The position numbers were made by a program, and so were the translations under genes. Positions 22,781-35,300 of a stretch of DNA of 64,000 nucleotides are shown one piece after another. Location: the NCBI GenBank assembly GCA_947579665.1, contig OX388344.1:10596346-10660345 (forward strand), given 5' to 3'. How positions within the stretch are numbered: the stretch's first letter is position 1; the number at the start of each line of letters is the position of its first letter. The notes below the pieces were generated by a model. The model worked only from the letters and a program-made list of their open reading frames with translations, did no database searches and was not told the DNA's origin. The stretch comes from Sympetrum striolatum (Eukaryota; Arthropoda; Insecta; Odonata; Libellulidae).

Positions 22781-23880
22781 TCATGCGCCATGATTTTCTT
22801 TTAGACGGATTAGGCAAGTAAAATATGAGCGAACTTGGTTATAATAGCGTACCTTTAAGAGGGTGAAAAAGACGTTCGAACTGATTTATCGGAGGTGCAC
22901 ATTATTTCTTTCATATTTTCATACCTCACGTAATTCAATAATTTTATTAATGAAATCAAAATTTTCAGGCGTTACTTTGTGTAAATCCGTTGAATTAAAT
23001 AAGAAATAAAACTTTATAAATTTTCCACAGTGGAAAAAACCGGAAAATTTACAAAGTTTTATTTCTTCATTACTTCAATAATTTTATCAGCAGAGTATAA
23101 TGCAGTATTTAGCTATGTTCCCCATAATATCAATGCTGGCTGTGAAGCAACTTCGGACGGTATCTCTTTAAATTCAGCATAACTAAGTGGTGAAAAAAAG
23201 CATCACGTACATCTACTCTTTATATACTTTGGATGATTTTTCTTTGTACATGTTTAATGACATTATTTCAACCTTGATAGATTAAAAAAATAAACAGGAA
23301 TAACAGACTAGCTCAGAACCTAAGTGAAGTTTGGTGATGTTGAGTGGAATATTGCTTTCTTTAGGCCCTTAAATAGGCGATATCGGCAGGAAAAGGCATA
23401 AACAGGTGAAATAAGCATCTTAAGGTGGTAAAAGATTTCCTTAATGTTGCCATAAATTATCCTAGATGAACTTATTACTGCATAAAATTGGTTTCCTGAG
23501 TAAAAGAAAAAAATAGGTATTTTAGGACTCTAAAGTTGTTGCGTCCGCAAAAGACGTTCGTTAGAAAGTCTAACGTTTCCTCGGGTCCACAGTTTTCCAG
23601 CAGCGTTTTCTTTTTTAATAAACAAAGTTCACATAATTTTCCCGCATGCGCCCACATATGACGACACTTTCTCATTTCGTGTGTGGGCGTTTCGAATATG
23701 TTGCATGCACAGGAACACGTTCGTGAAAAGTTTGGAGAAATGGCTTCGATTACAAAGGTCTGATGTGACCAGCACATGACTTTCTCCATATGTAAGATGT
23801 AAATATTTATCTACGAAAGTATTTTCAAACTCTATATTCAATCTAAACTTGGAAGATAAGAGATTAATTTATATCATATT
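22781..23880. other. Interval with a short palindrome, no clear gene
   Basis: 23001-23068 holds an inverted repeat: GAAATAAAACTTT...AAATTTTCC against GGAAAATTT...AAAGTTTTATTTC, with arms of about 26 bp and one or two mismatches. Two overlapping minus frames at 23475-23841 contain scattered Cys and His residues (HMWAHAGKLCELC). They fit no zinc-finger spacing I can name. Confidence 0.35.
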
Positions 23881-24481
23881 ATCTTTTACGTCAAAAACAT
23901 TATATATATTTTTTTTCGGGACATGTTCAATGAAAAACGATGAAATTGGCCTTGCACCCAGAGAGCCCACAAAATGAATAATCAGCAACTTCCGGTTTAT
24001 CAGTATTTCACAAATAACTCCTACACAATCAGTGATACAAAAATATGTTTGATACAAAAGTTATAGTAATTTTAATTTTCTAAAACTTTTATAAACAATA
24101 GTATATACCTAAAAAACAGATTAATGGAGATATTTTGCAAAAACGGAAACGAGCTTCGATAAGTAAACCTCAACTTCCGGTCAACCGATTTACTCCAAAA
24201 ACTAATAAACTCTAATTACACCAACCAAAGTACTATATATGGAATTTGATGTTTATACGACAAATAGTTTTCATGTTAGAGCACCCACAAAGTACAAAAT
24301 CAGCTACTTCCGGATAATAATGATAATAATTAATAACACACACACATACACACAGACATCATTCCGAAAATGGTCAAAACGTGTTCTAGGGAACCGAAAA
24401 CATGTATTTCCGATGAAATCTCGAAGTCGATTTTTTTCATGAAAACAATACTTTCTCTATACTTCGTATATGGAGAAAGTA
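23881..24481. repeat. Dispersed repeat with terminal palindrome
   Basis: The motif ACTTCCGG recurs three times (about 23989, 24172, 24309), followed by a CA-rich run (24339-24353). The segment ends in the imperfect palindrome TACTTTCTC...GAGAAAGTA at 24449-24481. I take it for an interspersed repeat whose right end is this palindrome. The class is not known to me. Confidence 0.4.
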
Positions 24482-24540
24482 AAAATGAGTTTTCTATAAC
24501 GTAGTAGTATTGTTCAAAGTGCTTTGTAGATCATTTTGCA

Positions 24541-24625
24541 CTTGTGCTACCACCGAGAATAGAACCCTGGACCGCTCTCATCCGAACATGCTGCATGGCT
24601 ATCCGGATGCTCAAGTTGTCTATAA
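24541..24625 (-). repeat. tRNA-derived SINE fragment
   Basis: The minus strand contains CGGTCCAGGGTTCTATTCTC, a degenerate B box in a T-arm-like hairpin, followed by GGTGGTAGC. The same order (CGGTCCGGGGTCTCAATCCC, GGTGGAAGC) recurs at 50545-50640, so this is a family and not a lone tRNA relic. Confidence 0.45.
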
Positions 24626-24842
24626 AACTTGCAAATGACGTAAGATGAGCTTTTCAATGACTGAAAGAATTAAAATTACGTTAGAATCTTCCATGCGAAC
24701 GAAGATGCAGCTGTGATCTACTTGTCGCGAGCAGCTTCTTTACGACTAAAAATACGATAATTTGAGGAAGTAATAAAAAATTTAAACCCTGAGAAAGCTA
24801 ATATAACCGATGCATTCTTACTTAACTTTGTGAAACGCCATG

Positions 24843-24929
24843 ATGAAATAACTTAGTAGTTTCCACAAAAAATTTAGGACGGATCGGTCATTCCTATATG
24901 TCTTGTTAAAACTACTGAGTTATTTCATA
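24843..24929. repeat. Short inverted repeat
   Basis: ATGAAATAACTTAGTAGTTT (24843-24862) pairs with AAACTACTGAGTTATTTCAT near 24909-24929 with one mismatch and an approximately 47-nt loop. It is probably a MITE-sized foldback. Confidence 0.45.
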
Positions 24930-25620
24930 TTTTTGCTGAGAAAGCTGAAAAGAAGTATCTGAATCACCAATAAACTCTTCAAAATGTCCTCACCATGGAT
25001 TGCTAAAAGAAAAATGTTATACTCTAAGGAAGTGTTTCATAAATATGTCGTTCAGTCATAACTTTCATTCCATCGTTTTAAAAACAAATTGTAAAATTCA
25101 TCCCACCTTAACATTTTTCAAATTATGTTTTACAAAAAATTACGTAAAATTGAGAATAGAAGAAAATGTGAGGGACGCAGAATTCAAAAAAAGAAAGAAG
25201 AAATAGCGGATAACAGAGGAATATCTTAGGATAGATGAATGTCTTGGAGTGATAGAATATTGAGGATTTTCTTACTTCTATACAATATGATTTAATATAA
25301 TATGATATGACATAAAAACCTTGTCGTGGCGGAAATGCATGACTGTTCCTAAGACCTAAAGAGCTAGACTTGCTGGAACTTAGTTCCTGGTAGGGTCACC
25401 CATTGCTCCTACACCGGACGTAAGGTAGTCCACACAGCGTCTGCACCTCAGTGAGGCCGGTCTTCCTTTGGAAGCGACTACGAGCGACGCGTATACGGCC
25501 GTATACGGGCGACTAATCCCAATACACAGAAAGTAACGGAGCGTCGTCCACTGCAGGCGACTATGGGCGACTTGATTCGAGCGTACACCGGCGACCGGCG
25601 ACTGATCCCATTGAAATGGG

Positions 25621-26150
25621 ATCCGTCGCTCGTAGTCGCCGCTATGCAGTGCATGACTTAAAATGATATATACGCACTGAGGAGTATTTCAAGAAAAAAA
25701 TAACATGCCAAATGTGTTATGAGTATTCAATTCTCTTATTTCGAGGATATTTTAGACAAATTCCTCAAATATTTAATTACTTTGATACAGAAATGTGATC
25801 CGTCGCTCGTAGTCGCCGCTACGCAGTGCATGACTTAAAATGATGTATACGCATTGAGGAGTATTTCACGAACAAAATACCATTGCAAATGTGTTATGAG
25901 TTTTCAATTCTCTTCTCTTGAGAATATTATAGACAAATTCCTCAAAGATTTAATTACTTTGATACAGAATTGGAATCAGTCGCTCGTAAGCAGAGTTGCG
26001 TAGTGAATGGCTAGGAAAGATATGCTCACTGAAATTTTTAAACAGTACAAAATATTACACAAATTGTATTTTTAAGTATTAATAACTCTTATTTTGAGAG
26101 TTTCATTGACAAATTACAGTCATTTCAAATATCTACTGCATACATCACTG
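25621..26150 (+). repeat. 177-bp tandem repeat inside the TIR element
   Basis: Units begin at 25621, 25798 and 25975, each opening with an ATCCGTCGCTCGTAGTCGCC-like sequence and running through GTGTTATGAG and TTTAATTACTTTGATACAG. Units 1 and 2 are closely similar and unit 3 is diverged. The period is 177 bp twice in succession. Confidence 0.75.
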
Positions 26151-26599
26151 TCAAAAAGTTATACTTTTGGCACTGATTGAAATATGAATAGAATTGAACG
26201 GAAAAAAATATATTGAAACCTAAGGTTTACGAAAAATTTTTAAATAAACGAAGGACAATTATGAGCATTAACGGAGCATTAGAAGAAAATATAAAGTATC
26301 TTTTGAGGGCTACAAGTAAACGAACTTTCGTAATGCTCTATCGATAACGTTATCAATGACTTTGTAAAATTAAGAAATTTGTTGAAACAGGAAAATAAAC
26401 AATATAACTTCCCCACCTATTGCAATGTTATAGTAATGGTAGGAGGACAGTAATCACATTGATACAACGGCTAGATTGGGCGAGAATATAAGTAGAACTG
26501 TTTTTTTATCAATAAATCAAGACTGAACTCGTATGAAAATTAATCGTCGATATGAATATAATCGTAAAAAGAAATGAAAACTTAACTCATTCATAAATG

Positions 26600-27260
26600 T
26601 TGTATCTTAGATATTGATCTTATAGTTAAATCTTGATGAAATTGTTTCTTTCTTTTACCATTCCAAAATCCTTCGTTATTTTCGTCCTAGAAATTCTCCC
26701 AATTTCGAGGTTCAAGAGAAGGGATGTCTGTAGTAAGAACCATATGAATAGACTGGGAAATCCAGGTGAAAGCAAGGGTTCAGTTTCTAGGAAATAGAAA
26801 CTTGTTTGAAGGGAAGCAATAGAGGAGCTCCACGACACTGCGTACAAAGTGCTATTAGTAGAAGGTTTGCTATTGAATTGAGTGTTGGAATTTCTTCTTC
26901 TTAAAACGTTTTAGTTTCCCAAGCGTTCCCGCAAAAATTGTGTGATCTCCTTGGTTAGCCCTGGGGTTAAAGGAAACCCCATTGTCTCCAAGAGTTCCAC
27001 CTTTCTTCATTTGGACCCCTTGCGGAGTCTTGCTGCGAAGGGTTAAAATCCTCCTCGTCCATGGGGTGATTAACGAAGGCCGAGGTGGAATTTCCCACCC
27101 CGAAGTATCTCTGATGATCTGCTGCACTCTTTCCTATCATTGCTCTCCCTCTCAGAACTCGGAGAAAATTGAGAAATTCCTAACCGAAGATTTAAGCAAC
27201 TGTATGACCTACCATGTTGAAAATGGTCTCTGATGGACCAAATTACAGAAAATACTTGAT
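26600..27260. other. Unassigned segment in the TIR element
   Basis: Two minus frames (26626-26847 and 26870-27127) sit in locally GC-richer sequence including a GGGGTTTCCTTTAACCCC inverted repeat near 26961. They look like filler from another repeat. I could not assign a domain. Confidence 0.25.
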
Positions 27261-28260
27261 TTTCTTTTTGCTGAGTATATCTGCATTATATGTATTCTAC
27301 AGAGTATCTGTTGGCGTATAGCAGGGGGTGCATTTCCAGCTAATCTAATTTCCTATTCGATTACTTCGATTATATTTCACTTGCGTAAAGAAAAATAATA
27401 CACGTGACGTTGCCTACTATTTTAAATTGCTATGAAATTATTGCGTTTAAACCTCTAGTTTCGCGTATGAAATCTAGATGATCAGGCGTTACTTTACAAA
27501 ATTACACTGTTTTTATTCATTCTCTAGTTTCACCTTGTTGAGAATCATCGGGCGCTTCTGCTAGTTTGCTATACAATACTCGGATTTTCTATTATGGATA
27601 CCCGAGTTTGGAGTTGAATAAAAACTAAAGTAGAGATCCCACAGGAAAACTAGGCACACCAAAATCTTGCGTGTTTTATTTTGCGTTGTTCTACATGGTA
27701 CAAAAATTTTTATTACTATTACTTTTGGTACTAATTGAAGGACGAACAAAAAATGTGCCTGTTTTTTTGCGCTCTTTCACTAATTGCTCACTTTGAGCTT
27801 TTTTTTCTCATAAAGTATTACTTCAATCAAAATAAAAACTTTAGATGATATTAAGAAACATATTATAAACTAAAATAAAAATTTTCAGTGCCTTCTTATC
27901 GTTAGATAAAAAGTTGTTATCGATATTATAAAAAAACTTTTTTTCAGTAATGGGTGGACGTAAAAGTGTAAAATTGGTGTTGTTATAAAGCTCTCGCAAA
28001 TAGTTTTCAAATGGTATAATCAACGATATCTACAACTCAGCGATTTTTTTTATACGAATTAATATTTATCGTTGCGGAAAGCGTCCCGAAATCGAGCGCT
28101 GGAGCTAGAATACCGTTACAGCGACCGAGAAGCGGGTAGTCGCTTACAGTGGAAGACCCCCATCGCCTGTAGGTCGCCCAAACTGACGTCGCCCGAATAC
28201 GCTGGTCGCTCGGTCGCTCGTAGTCGCTTCCAAAGGAAGACCGGCCTCAGGCGGTTGCAA

Positions 28261-28530
28261 AGGCGTCTGTAGTGGGAAGGCCATTATGAGTGCTAGTGTC
28301 ACGGTAAAAAGCGTTGTCGAGGAAGGCAAAGGAGACCACTTCGACAATTTATCCCTTGTTATGAAATGAAACCATTGGTGCTGGAAACAAACACTCAGCC
28401 ATCTAGGGAGAGTGTCTTACCCGGGAGTGATGAATATGAGTTATTTTTAGCGCAGGAAGTAATAGCCAGGAGGGAGTAGCTATAATGTTGGACAAGAGAG
28501 CGGGAGAATCCGTGATAGTCGCCGAGTTAA
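28261..28530 (+). pseudogene. LINE endonuclease, left part
   Basis: The plus-strand frame ending in AIMLDKRAGESVIVAEL is an APE endonuclease strand region. It stops at the TTAA (28527-28530) where the Kolobok-like element begins. With a single TTAA the frame continues directly at 37755. Upstream it contains stops (for example near 28480), so the LINE was already decayed or the frame is broken there. Confidence 0.55.
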
Positions 28531-28665
28531 GGGGGAACCTGGTTTAGAGGGTAAAAAAAAATCAATTTTTTGAAAGTCATCTCATTCGATTAGAAATATA
28601 TTCAGAAATATGTCACCAAAATTTCAGAGTCAAATTCCGAATCGTTTCGCAGATATGGCCTCTGA

Positions 28666-28709
28666 GGCCCCTTTCAGACGGGACGACTTTTCGCCGGCCG
28701 CCGTCCACG
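28666..28709 (+). repeat. Harbinger left TIR
   Basis: GGCCCCTTTCAGACGGGACG and onward, 44 bp, 43 of 44 matching the right TIR in reverse complement. Confidence 0.85.
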
Positions 28710-29025
28710 GCATGGCGCCGTGTTTTCAAATAACCATGGGTCTTAATGGATGTCTTCAAACGATGCGAAGCGCGCCGTAGACGGCTCGACGCCGTCTACG
28801 GCCGCCGTGGTCATCACGGCGCCCATTTCAATCCGACACGGCGGTGCGCCGTCTACGGCGTAAAATACACTGTGCTACATTGACTTGTTCAGACGCGACG
28901 ACTTCTGCCGTCCGCCGTGCAGTCCCTGCATAATTCACAGTAGCGTAGACAGCGAGAAATTACGGACAGGAATAGTTGATCTTGGTTTTTTAATTTATTT
29001 ATATTTGATTTCGTGTTTTTGGACA

Positions 29026-29486
29026 ATGGGAGACATTGAAGTGGGTGCTGAACTGCTCATTACTCTAGTAGCTAATAGACCCGTGCTGTGGGACAAAAGC
29101 TTGGAAGAATTCAAGTCAAGAACCGAAAATACAGCAGCATGGAGGGAAGTTTTCAAAGAACTGGACTCTGGATTCAAGGCTATGAGTACTGAAGAAATGA
29201 ACAAGTATGGTAAGTTATTTTTATTTTTGTATAGTCCATGCAGGAATTAATTTCCACACGAGCATACATTATTTTCATACAGAGCATGATATAAAATCGT
29301 TTTGCTAAATGACCGTAGATGTCGACGCACCTCAATAAAACAACAACAAAATCGTTATCGGTATCCCATCACATTACTTCAGGATGACTGAATCAAATAT
29401 AGCCTGATAACTTTGTAAAGAAAATACAACAATATTTACATCGTGTTATATCATTACATAACATAATTGAATAATAAAATAATACC

Positions 29487-29543
<57 letters not shown>

Positions 29544-32330
29544 ATTATATATAGATGCTTCTCCGGATTCATTCATATATATATATAGATAGGTATATAG
29601 ATAGGATACTAATTCACAGCCTAAACCACAAGTGTCCTCGGCTTGAAAGTTTTACGACATATTGGCCATATCGTATAACCGCCAGAAAAATTGTGATTTT
29701 GAACCTCAGTGTCATGGGTTCGATTCCAGAGGGCCCCAAAGTCCCGATTTTTCCCCTTTAAATGCATTGCGAATATCTTCGGGAATTTTTAAAAAATACT
29801 TCCCGGATAGGTAGGGAATTTAAACTTAAGGAGCCAATGGATATAGTCAGGATCTATTGATAACGTAAATGATCATCTCGGAAAAGGTCCTGAGTTCGAT
29901 GCTAGGACAATGCAAAAATCGGCCGTTTAAAATGCATTGCGGCGATTTTGATGATTTTTTTTGGATCCTATCCCGATAACATGGATACTTGAAACTCGGC
30001 ACGTGGATAGATATTATAAATATATTTCATAATAAAATTTTACATGTTCGCTGATGGTCCTTGGTTCGATCCCAGAGGGACATATGCACTTCTCAATGTA
30101 TTTCTTACGGAGAAAACGGAAACAAAATTTTGGTACTTCCCGGCATGCTATCTACTTCAAACTCTGCTTGATACAAGACCAGGTATTTAGAAATCAAACT
30201 GTGCATTCACAGCTTACACTATGTCCTGGATTCGACACCAGGAGTCTCTGCAATCAGAATTTGATCCGATTTTTAGGAATTTTTTGGAAACCTTTCCCAA
30301 TCATATAGAAACTTGAAATGCGGCATATAGATAGAGATCATAAATAACTTTCAGAAACATCTATTAGATTTCCAAGATCATCCCTGGTTCGAGTCCCGAG
30401 AGCCATTTACATTCGTGAAAATTAGAAAGTCTTTTGAGGTAGTTGTAGCCAATATTTCTGCTTTAATTTTCACACATAGTTAGAGATGGTGATGTTCTCT
30501 TGTGTTTCATAGTAGGTTCACCAGGAAGACCCCGGTTCGATGCCAGACGATGAAATTTTAGCGAATTTTAAGAAAAATTTCAATCCTTTTTTTTTTTTCT
30601 TTTGAGGACCGTCCCGATATATGATGCCGATATGAAATTAGTGTTGTCGATCTGCTTGCAGTATGCAAGCAACATTTTACTCGTATATATATATATATGA
30701 CATAGAATAAATAAAAAAAAGCATTTCGGATGTCATTAGGTGCCTTGTTACCACGTTCAGCTTCCATTTTAGGAATATTGTCAATACCTACTATCGTGAG
30801 TGTGTCTTCAAAGTTAAAGCCATCCCTTTCTCTCACAAAATTATGGAGAACACAGCATGCTTGTACTATTTTTATAGATAGTTCCACTGAGACGTTAAGA
30901 GGTCTGTGGAATATTCGCCATTTACTGGACAAGAGTCCAAAACCACATTCAACATATCTTCTGGCCCTGCTCAATCGGTGGTTGAATATGCATTTCTTTT
31001 TATCCAATATTTTCCCTGAATAGGGACGCATAAGATGATGGTGAAGACCGAACCCTTCGTCTCCTATAAACACGTAAGGAATTCTTTGTTCTCCCAATGT
31101 CGACAGAGGCGCTGGTTTTGGAATGGGTAGTTCCCTGTTAATTATGCCTTTCCAAAGCCGAGTTTCTTTAAAGATTGTTGAATCGCAGTCTTTGCCATAA
31201 GCACCAATATCTACAAAAATGAAGCGATATTCACTATCCACCACAGCAAGTAGTAAAATTGAAAAGAAATCCTTGTAGTTGTAAAACAAAGAACCAGCAT
31301 GTTCTGGTTTTATCAATCGAATATGTTTTCCGTCTACTGCCCCTATGCAATGGGGAAGCTGAGTTTTATTTAGAAATCCACCGGCAACAGAGTTCAGTTT
31401 TTCCTCTGTTAATGAAGGAATACACTCCTGACATATATTGTCCCATATTGCACCGCAAACTTCAAGAACGATATCAGAGATGGTAGACACTCCCAATCGG
31501 TAAGCGTAGTGGAGATCCGTGAAAGTGTTACCACTTGCAAGATACCTAAAAAAATAAATTTGAAGAGCATTAAAAACACGGTTAATGAGAAAAACACAAC
31601 ACACGGACACAAACATTCGTGCACCTGCATACTCATTCATTGATATGCAATGAAAAATGTTAAACACAAAAATAAATTGCTGTTTTCTCTTTTAGGCAAA
31701 GCTGTGATTTCAAAATGGACCAATATCCGGGACCGAGAGATAAAATATTTAAAAAGGACTGGGTCACAAGCGAAGTCGATAAAGAAATATGTTTATAGTG
31801 ATCAGTTAGGATTGTTAACCAAGAACACGATAACCAGGGAGACTGTAAGCAGTCACGATGGCGAAGAAGTTGCTGATGAAGAAGAGACGGCTATCCGCGA
31901 GAATTCTGGAAATGAAAACGAAGGCAAAACATTTCGCCAACCTCCATCCCCTGCGTCTTTACGGAAAAGAAAAAGAGGCCAATCGGGAATAACGGATGTC
32001 GAAATGTCGATTCTAAATAAACTACAGGAGCCTGAAGATAGACATTTGAGCTTTTTTAAAGGCATTTTACCTAGCCTGCATGGACTCAACGAAATAGAAA
32101 CAATTCAATTCCAAGTTGAGGTTTTGACAATTATACAAAAGTTCCAGCAGTCCAGAGCACCACCCATGAGTACCTCTTTGTCTTGTATGCAACACAACCC
32201 ATCTGTTCCTATCCAATCCACCCATGTTTCTTCTCCTGTATCAGCAGCATCACAAAATTCTACGCCGTCTCACCAGTCTACAGATTCTGTGGGGGACGAG
32301 GTAGTGCTTAGGGACTTATCAAGATACTAA
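29026..32330 (+). CDS. Harbinger MADF/BESS protein (two exons)
   Basis: Exon 1 is 29026-29209 and ends TATG|GTAAGT. Exon 2 is 31696-32330 after TTTTAG. The spliced length is 819 nt, about 272 residues. Residues 10-100 form a MADF domain (LITLVANRPVLWD, AWREVFKEL, then KWTNIRD..IKYLK across the splice). Residues 173-211 look like a BESS motif (FFKGILPSLHGL...FQVEVLTIIQKF). Between them is an acidic and then basic linker (RKRKRG). In Harbinger elements such a Myb-like or MADF protein binds DNA and helps the nuclease into the nucleus. The intron holds the second exon of the nuclease gene on the other strand. The stop codon lies 8 bp from the hAT insertion, which begins after the TSD GTGTTAAT. 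Confidence 0.75.
29541..30683 (+). mobile_element. Helitron-like element, complete copy
   Basis: It starts TCTATTATATATAGATGC next to a long TA run (29489-29540). It ends with the hairpin GCTTGCA-GTA-TGCAAGC (30654-30670), AACATTTTACTCG and another TA run. It contains six B-box-like motifs at about 29717, 29892, 30062, 30230, 30386 and 30534, for example GGGTTCGATTCCAG, TGGTTCGATCCCAG and GAGTTCGATGCTAG, spaced 150-176 bp. It has no coding capacity. The 5' TC, 3' hairpin and lack of inverted ends suggest a non-autonomous Helitron/Helentron (HINE-like). The CTRR end is not strictly kept. Confidence 0.6.
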
Positions 32331-35300
32331 GTGTTAATTAGGGGTGAGCCGATAATTAATTCCGATATAAATACTGGCCGATATTCGGTTATCGGAATAT
32401 CGGTATCGGAGCATCAAAATCCGATAATGTTTTCACTTGTATAACCTTTTCAACAAATTGCTGTTTATTTCCCATTTGAATATTTTGCTTTTCCCGCTTC
32501 ACCGCACTTACTAATGTGCGTTGTTTGCAGCCTTCTGAAATAATTCACTAGTTGGCGATGTATTTTGAAAACGTAACAAAGGCGCAAAAATTCACCCGAG
32601 GTCACATGTATCGCACGTGGAAGTCAAAATGTTGGACGAGTGGAAGTATTTTGTAGTAAAACATGATGACCCCAATAAGGCCTCTTGTAAACTTTGCAAA
32701 GTACGTGTCTCTCGCGGTGGAAAAAATTCTCGATCGTACACAACGACTAACTTGAGAGTTCATTTAAAAAGCAACCATTTGATCCAGTTCCGAGAACTGG
32801 AAAAGAAGAGACTGAAAACGGTGAAGAAAAACGTGAATTCTGAAATTTGTTTTGAAAATACGACTTTAAGTATATCTACACCCCTGAGTGATGATGAAGA
32901 AATGGATGATCCTCGACCAACTTCGAGTGCATCAGATTGTTCATCATTTGTGCCAGCCGAATCAAATTCATCAACGCCAAAGAAGACGAAATTTCAACCT
33001 TCACTCAATGAAATTTGGAGGAAACCATACACCATACAGAGATGATCCTCGCAGGAAGAAAATTAGTAACCTAATAGGTCGGATGTTGGCCGAGAACTTT
33101 CTTTTGTTCAAATTAGTTCAAAGTAACTGTAAGTATTTTTTCAATTGTGATCACATTGTGTTCATTTCTTGGTTCTCCATTGCTTTTAGATGTAATGTTT
33201 TTTTAAGCTTTCATTGACTTAATTAAATACTTGGAGCCTCGCTATGCTGTACCCTGCCGCCAGACCTTCTCCCGAAGGATTATCCCAATTTTATACAACG
33301 AAGCATGCAACTTTGTCAAGCACGAGTTGGAGGTAGCTGTAACAGTCGCCTGTACCACGGACTTCTGGTCATCGAATTCTGGTGATGATTATTTATCATT
33401 GACGGTGCATCTAATCACGGAAGAATTTGTTATGAAAAACTTGTTTTTTGAAGTTGTTCCATTTGGTCCTGTTTATCATACGAGTGAAAATATATCAGAG
33501 TTTTTAGTTGAAACACTAGATTCGTGGAAAATTAAGAGGGAAAACATTCATTTATTTCTTAGAGATAATGCGTTCAACATGGCTGGGGCATTCAAACTGT
33601 GTGGAATCCCTAGTGAAGGTTGTACTGCTCACACTCTTCAGTTAGTTGTACGGGAGACTTTGCTCAATCAGACTTCTATTTCCAATGTTTGTACCAAAGT
33701 GAGGAAAGTTGTGGCGCATTTCAGGCATTCCTTGAGTGCAAACAAATTGCGTATAACTTACCAAGAAAACAATAATTTGCCGGTGCATAAACTCATTCAG
33801 GACCAAAACACAAGGTGGGGTAGTACCTTTCTGATGCTGGAGAGGTTTGTTGAACGAAAGAAAATGATCAAAGGACTTGCCCCTACGTTGAATATCAGTA
33901 ATATACCATCAAATGAAGAATGGCAACTCATAGAAAATGTTGTTCCTTGCTTGCAATTATTTAGATGTGTTACTCTTGAAATGAGTGAGGAAGGGCCTAG
34001 ATCATCCATTGCCAATGTCATTCCGCTAATAGGAGGTCTGATTGCAAAATTAAATGCTATGTTTGACAAAGATACAACTTATCCCAAGTCATTTGGTCAA
34101 TCTTTAGTAGCAAACGTGAGAAAGAGATTCAAAAACATAGAGAATACCCACTTTTATGCCGTCGCTACCCTGATGGACCCAAGGTTGAAAGGCTTTGTCT
34201 TTTCTTCCCCAGAGTCAGTCGAGAAAGATAAAAACGGAATTATTAATGTTATGAAAGACTCGTTCAAAAAAAAGGTACCAGTTTGGAAATTTTAAATTCA
34301 ATAGAAAGTACAGTGGATTGCCCTTCATTGAGTTTATACAATATCATTCTTCCTCAGATTAAAGTATCACTAGACAATCCAGAGGATGAATTAGAGGATT
34401 ATTTTCAGGAATCCTTATTGCCTATTGAGTGTGATCCCCTTATTTATTGGAAGAATTGCAAAAAATATGTGCACCTTTCAGAAGTAGCCAAAATATTTTT
34501 AGCTGCACCATGTGGATCTGTAGCATCAGAAAGGTTTTAATTAATTAAAGGCAAATTTAGTGTCTTCTAAGACAATGGGAGCGTTGAACCCGAATAAGGT
34601 TAAGCAGCTTGTGTTTTTGGCTAAAAATAAGTACTGAAGTGTAATAATTCTAAAGAAATTGTTAATTTTTACATTGTGTACATTGATCTTTTAAATAAAT
34701 GTTTGAAACTTTTGCACATATTTTTTACAGTGCTAAATAGCACTGTTTGCTACCTTAATAGGCATCTATTAGATATATAAAAAATAAATAGAGCTATCGA
34801 TCATAGGGGCCATGGGTTCGATCCCAGAAGGCCCCAAACTCCCGATTTTTCACTTAAGATTGCATTGCTTTGATTTTCGGGAATTTTTTTGAGACACTTT
34901 CCGGCATCGGAGCGAGTTGAAATTTGAGGTATCATTAAAAGACGTGAATACCCAACGAAAACTATCAAGACGTCTTCGGATAGCATCCTTGATTCGACGC
35001 TAGGTCGGGGCAATTTTTTCTACATAAGAAATGTACGTAAATTTATACCGTTATATACCGTTTGCAGGCTTCATTTCATTTGCAAAATTAAATTAGAAAT
35101 AATTGTCCTACAAAATCGCAACGTGTACCAAAAGACGAGAAATTAATTAAAGATTCTTATTTTGGTCGTGAAATATCATTTTTGATTCTAAATTACGAGA
35201 ATTAGCAGAAATAAGGCAAAATATGAATTATTTTACGGTTATTACAATATATATATATATATATATACACACACAATATATCAGATTAAAATATCGGTTA

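Larger units (their letters stand above)
25454..28248. mobile_element. 2.8-kb non-coding TIR element
   Basis: The left end reads TGAGGCCGGTCTTCCTTTGG and the right end is its exact reverse complement. Identity continues through AAGCGACTACGAGCGAC, giving TIRs of about 37 bp. GC-rich sub-terminal CGACTACGAGCGAC-like repeats recur inside both ends, as in PIF/Harbinger and related elements. No transposase frame is present. A clean target duplication could not be fixed: TGA is part of the palindrome and the next flanking bases differ. The interior is AT-rich and includes a 177-bp tandem repeat. Confidence 0.6.

Noticed and set aside
26870..27127. 85-codon minus frame as a gene
   Set aside because: No domain, no splice context, and inside a non-coding transposon.
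29489..29540. Long TA run as an origin or regulatory site
   Set aside because: It is the target-side microsatellite of the Helitron-like copy. The same TA runs flank other copies.
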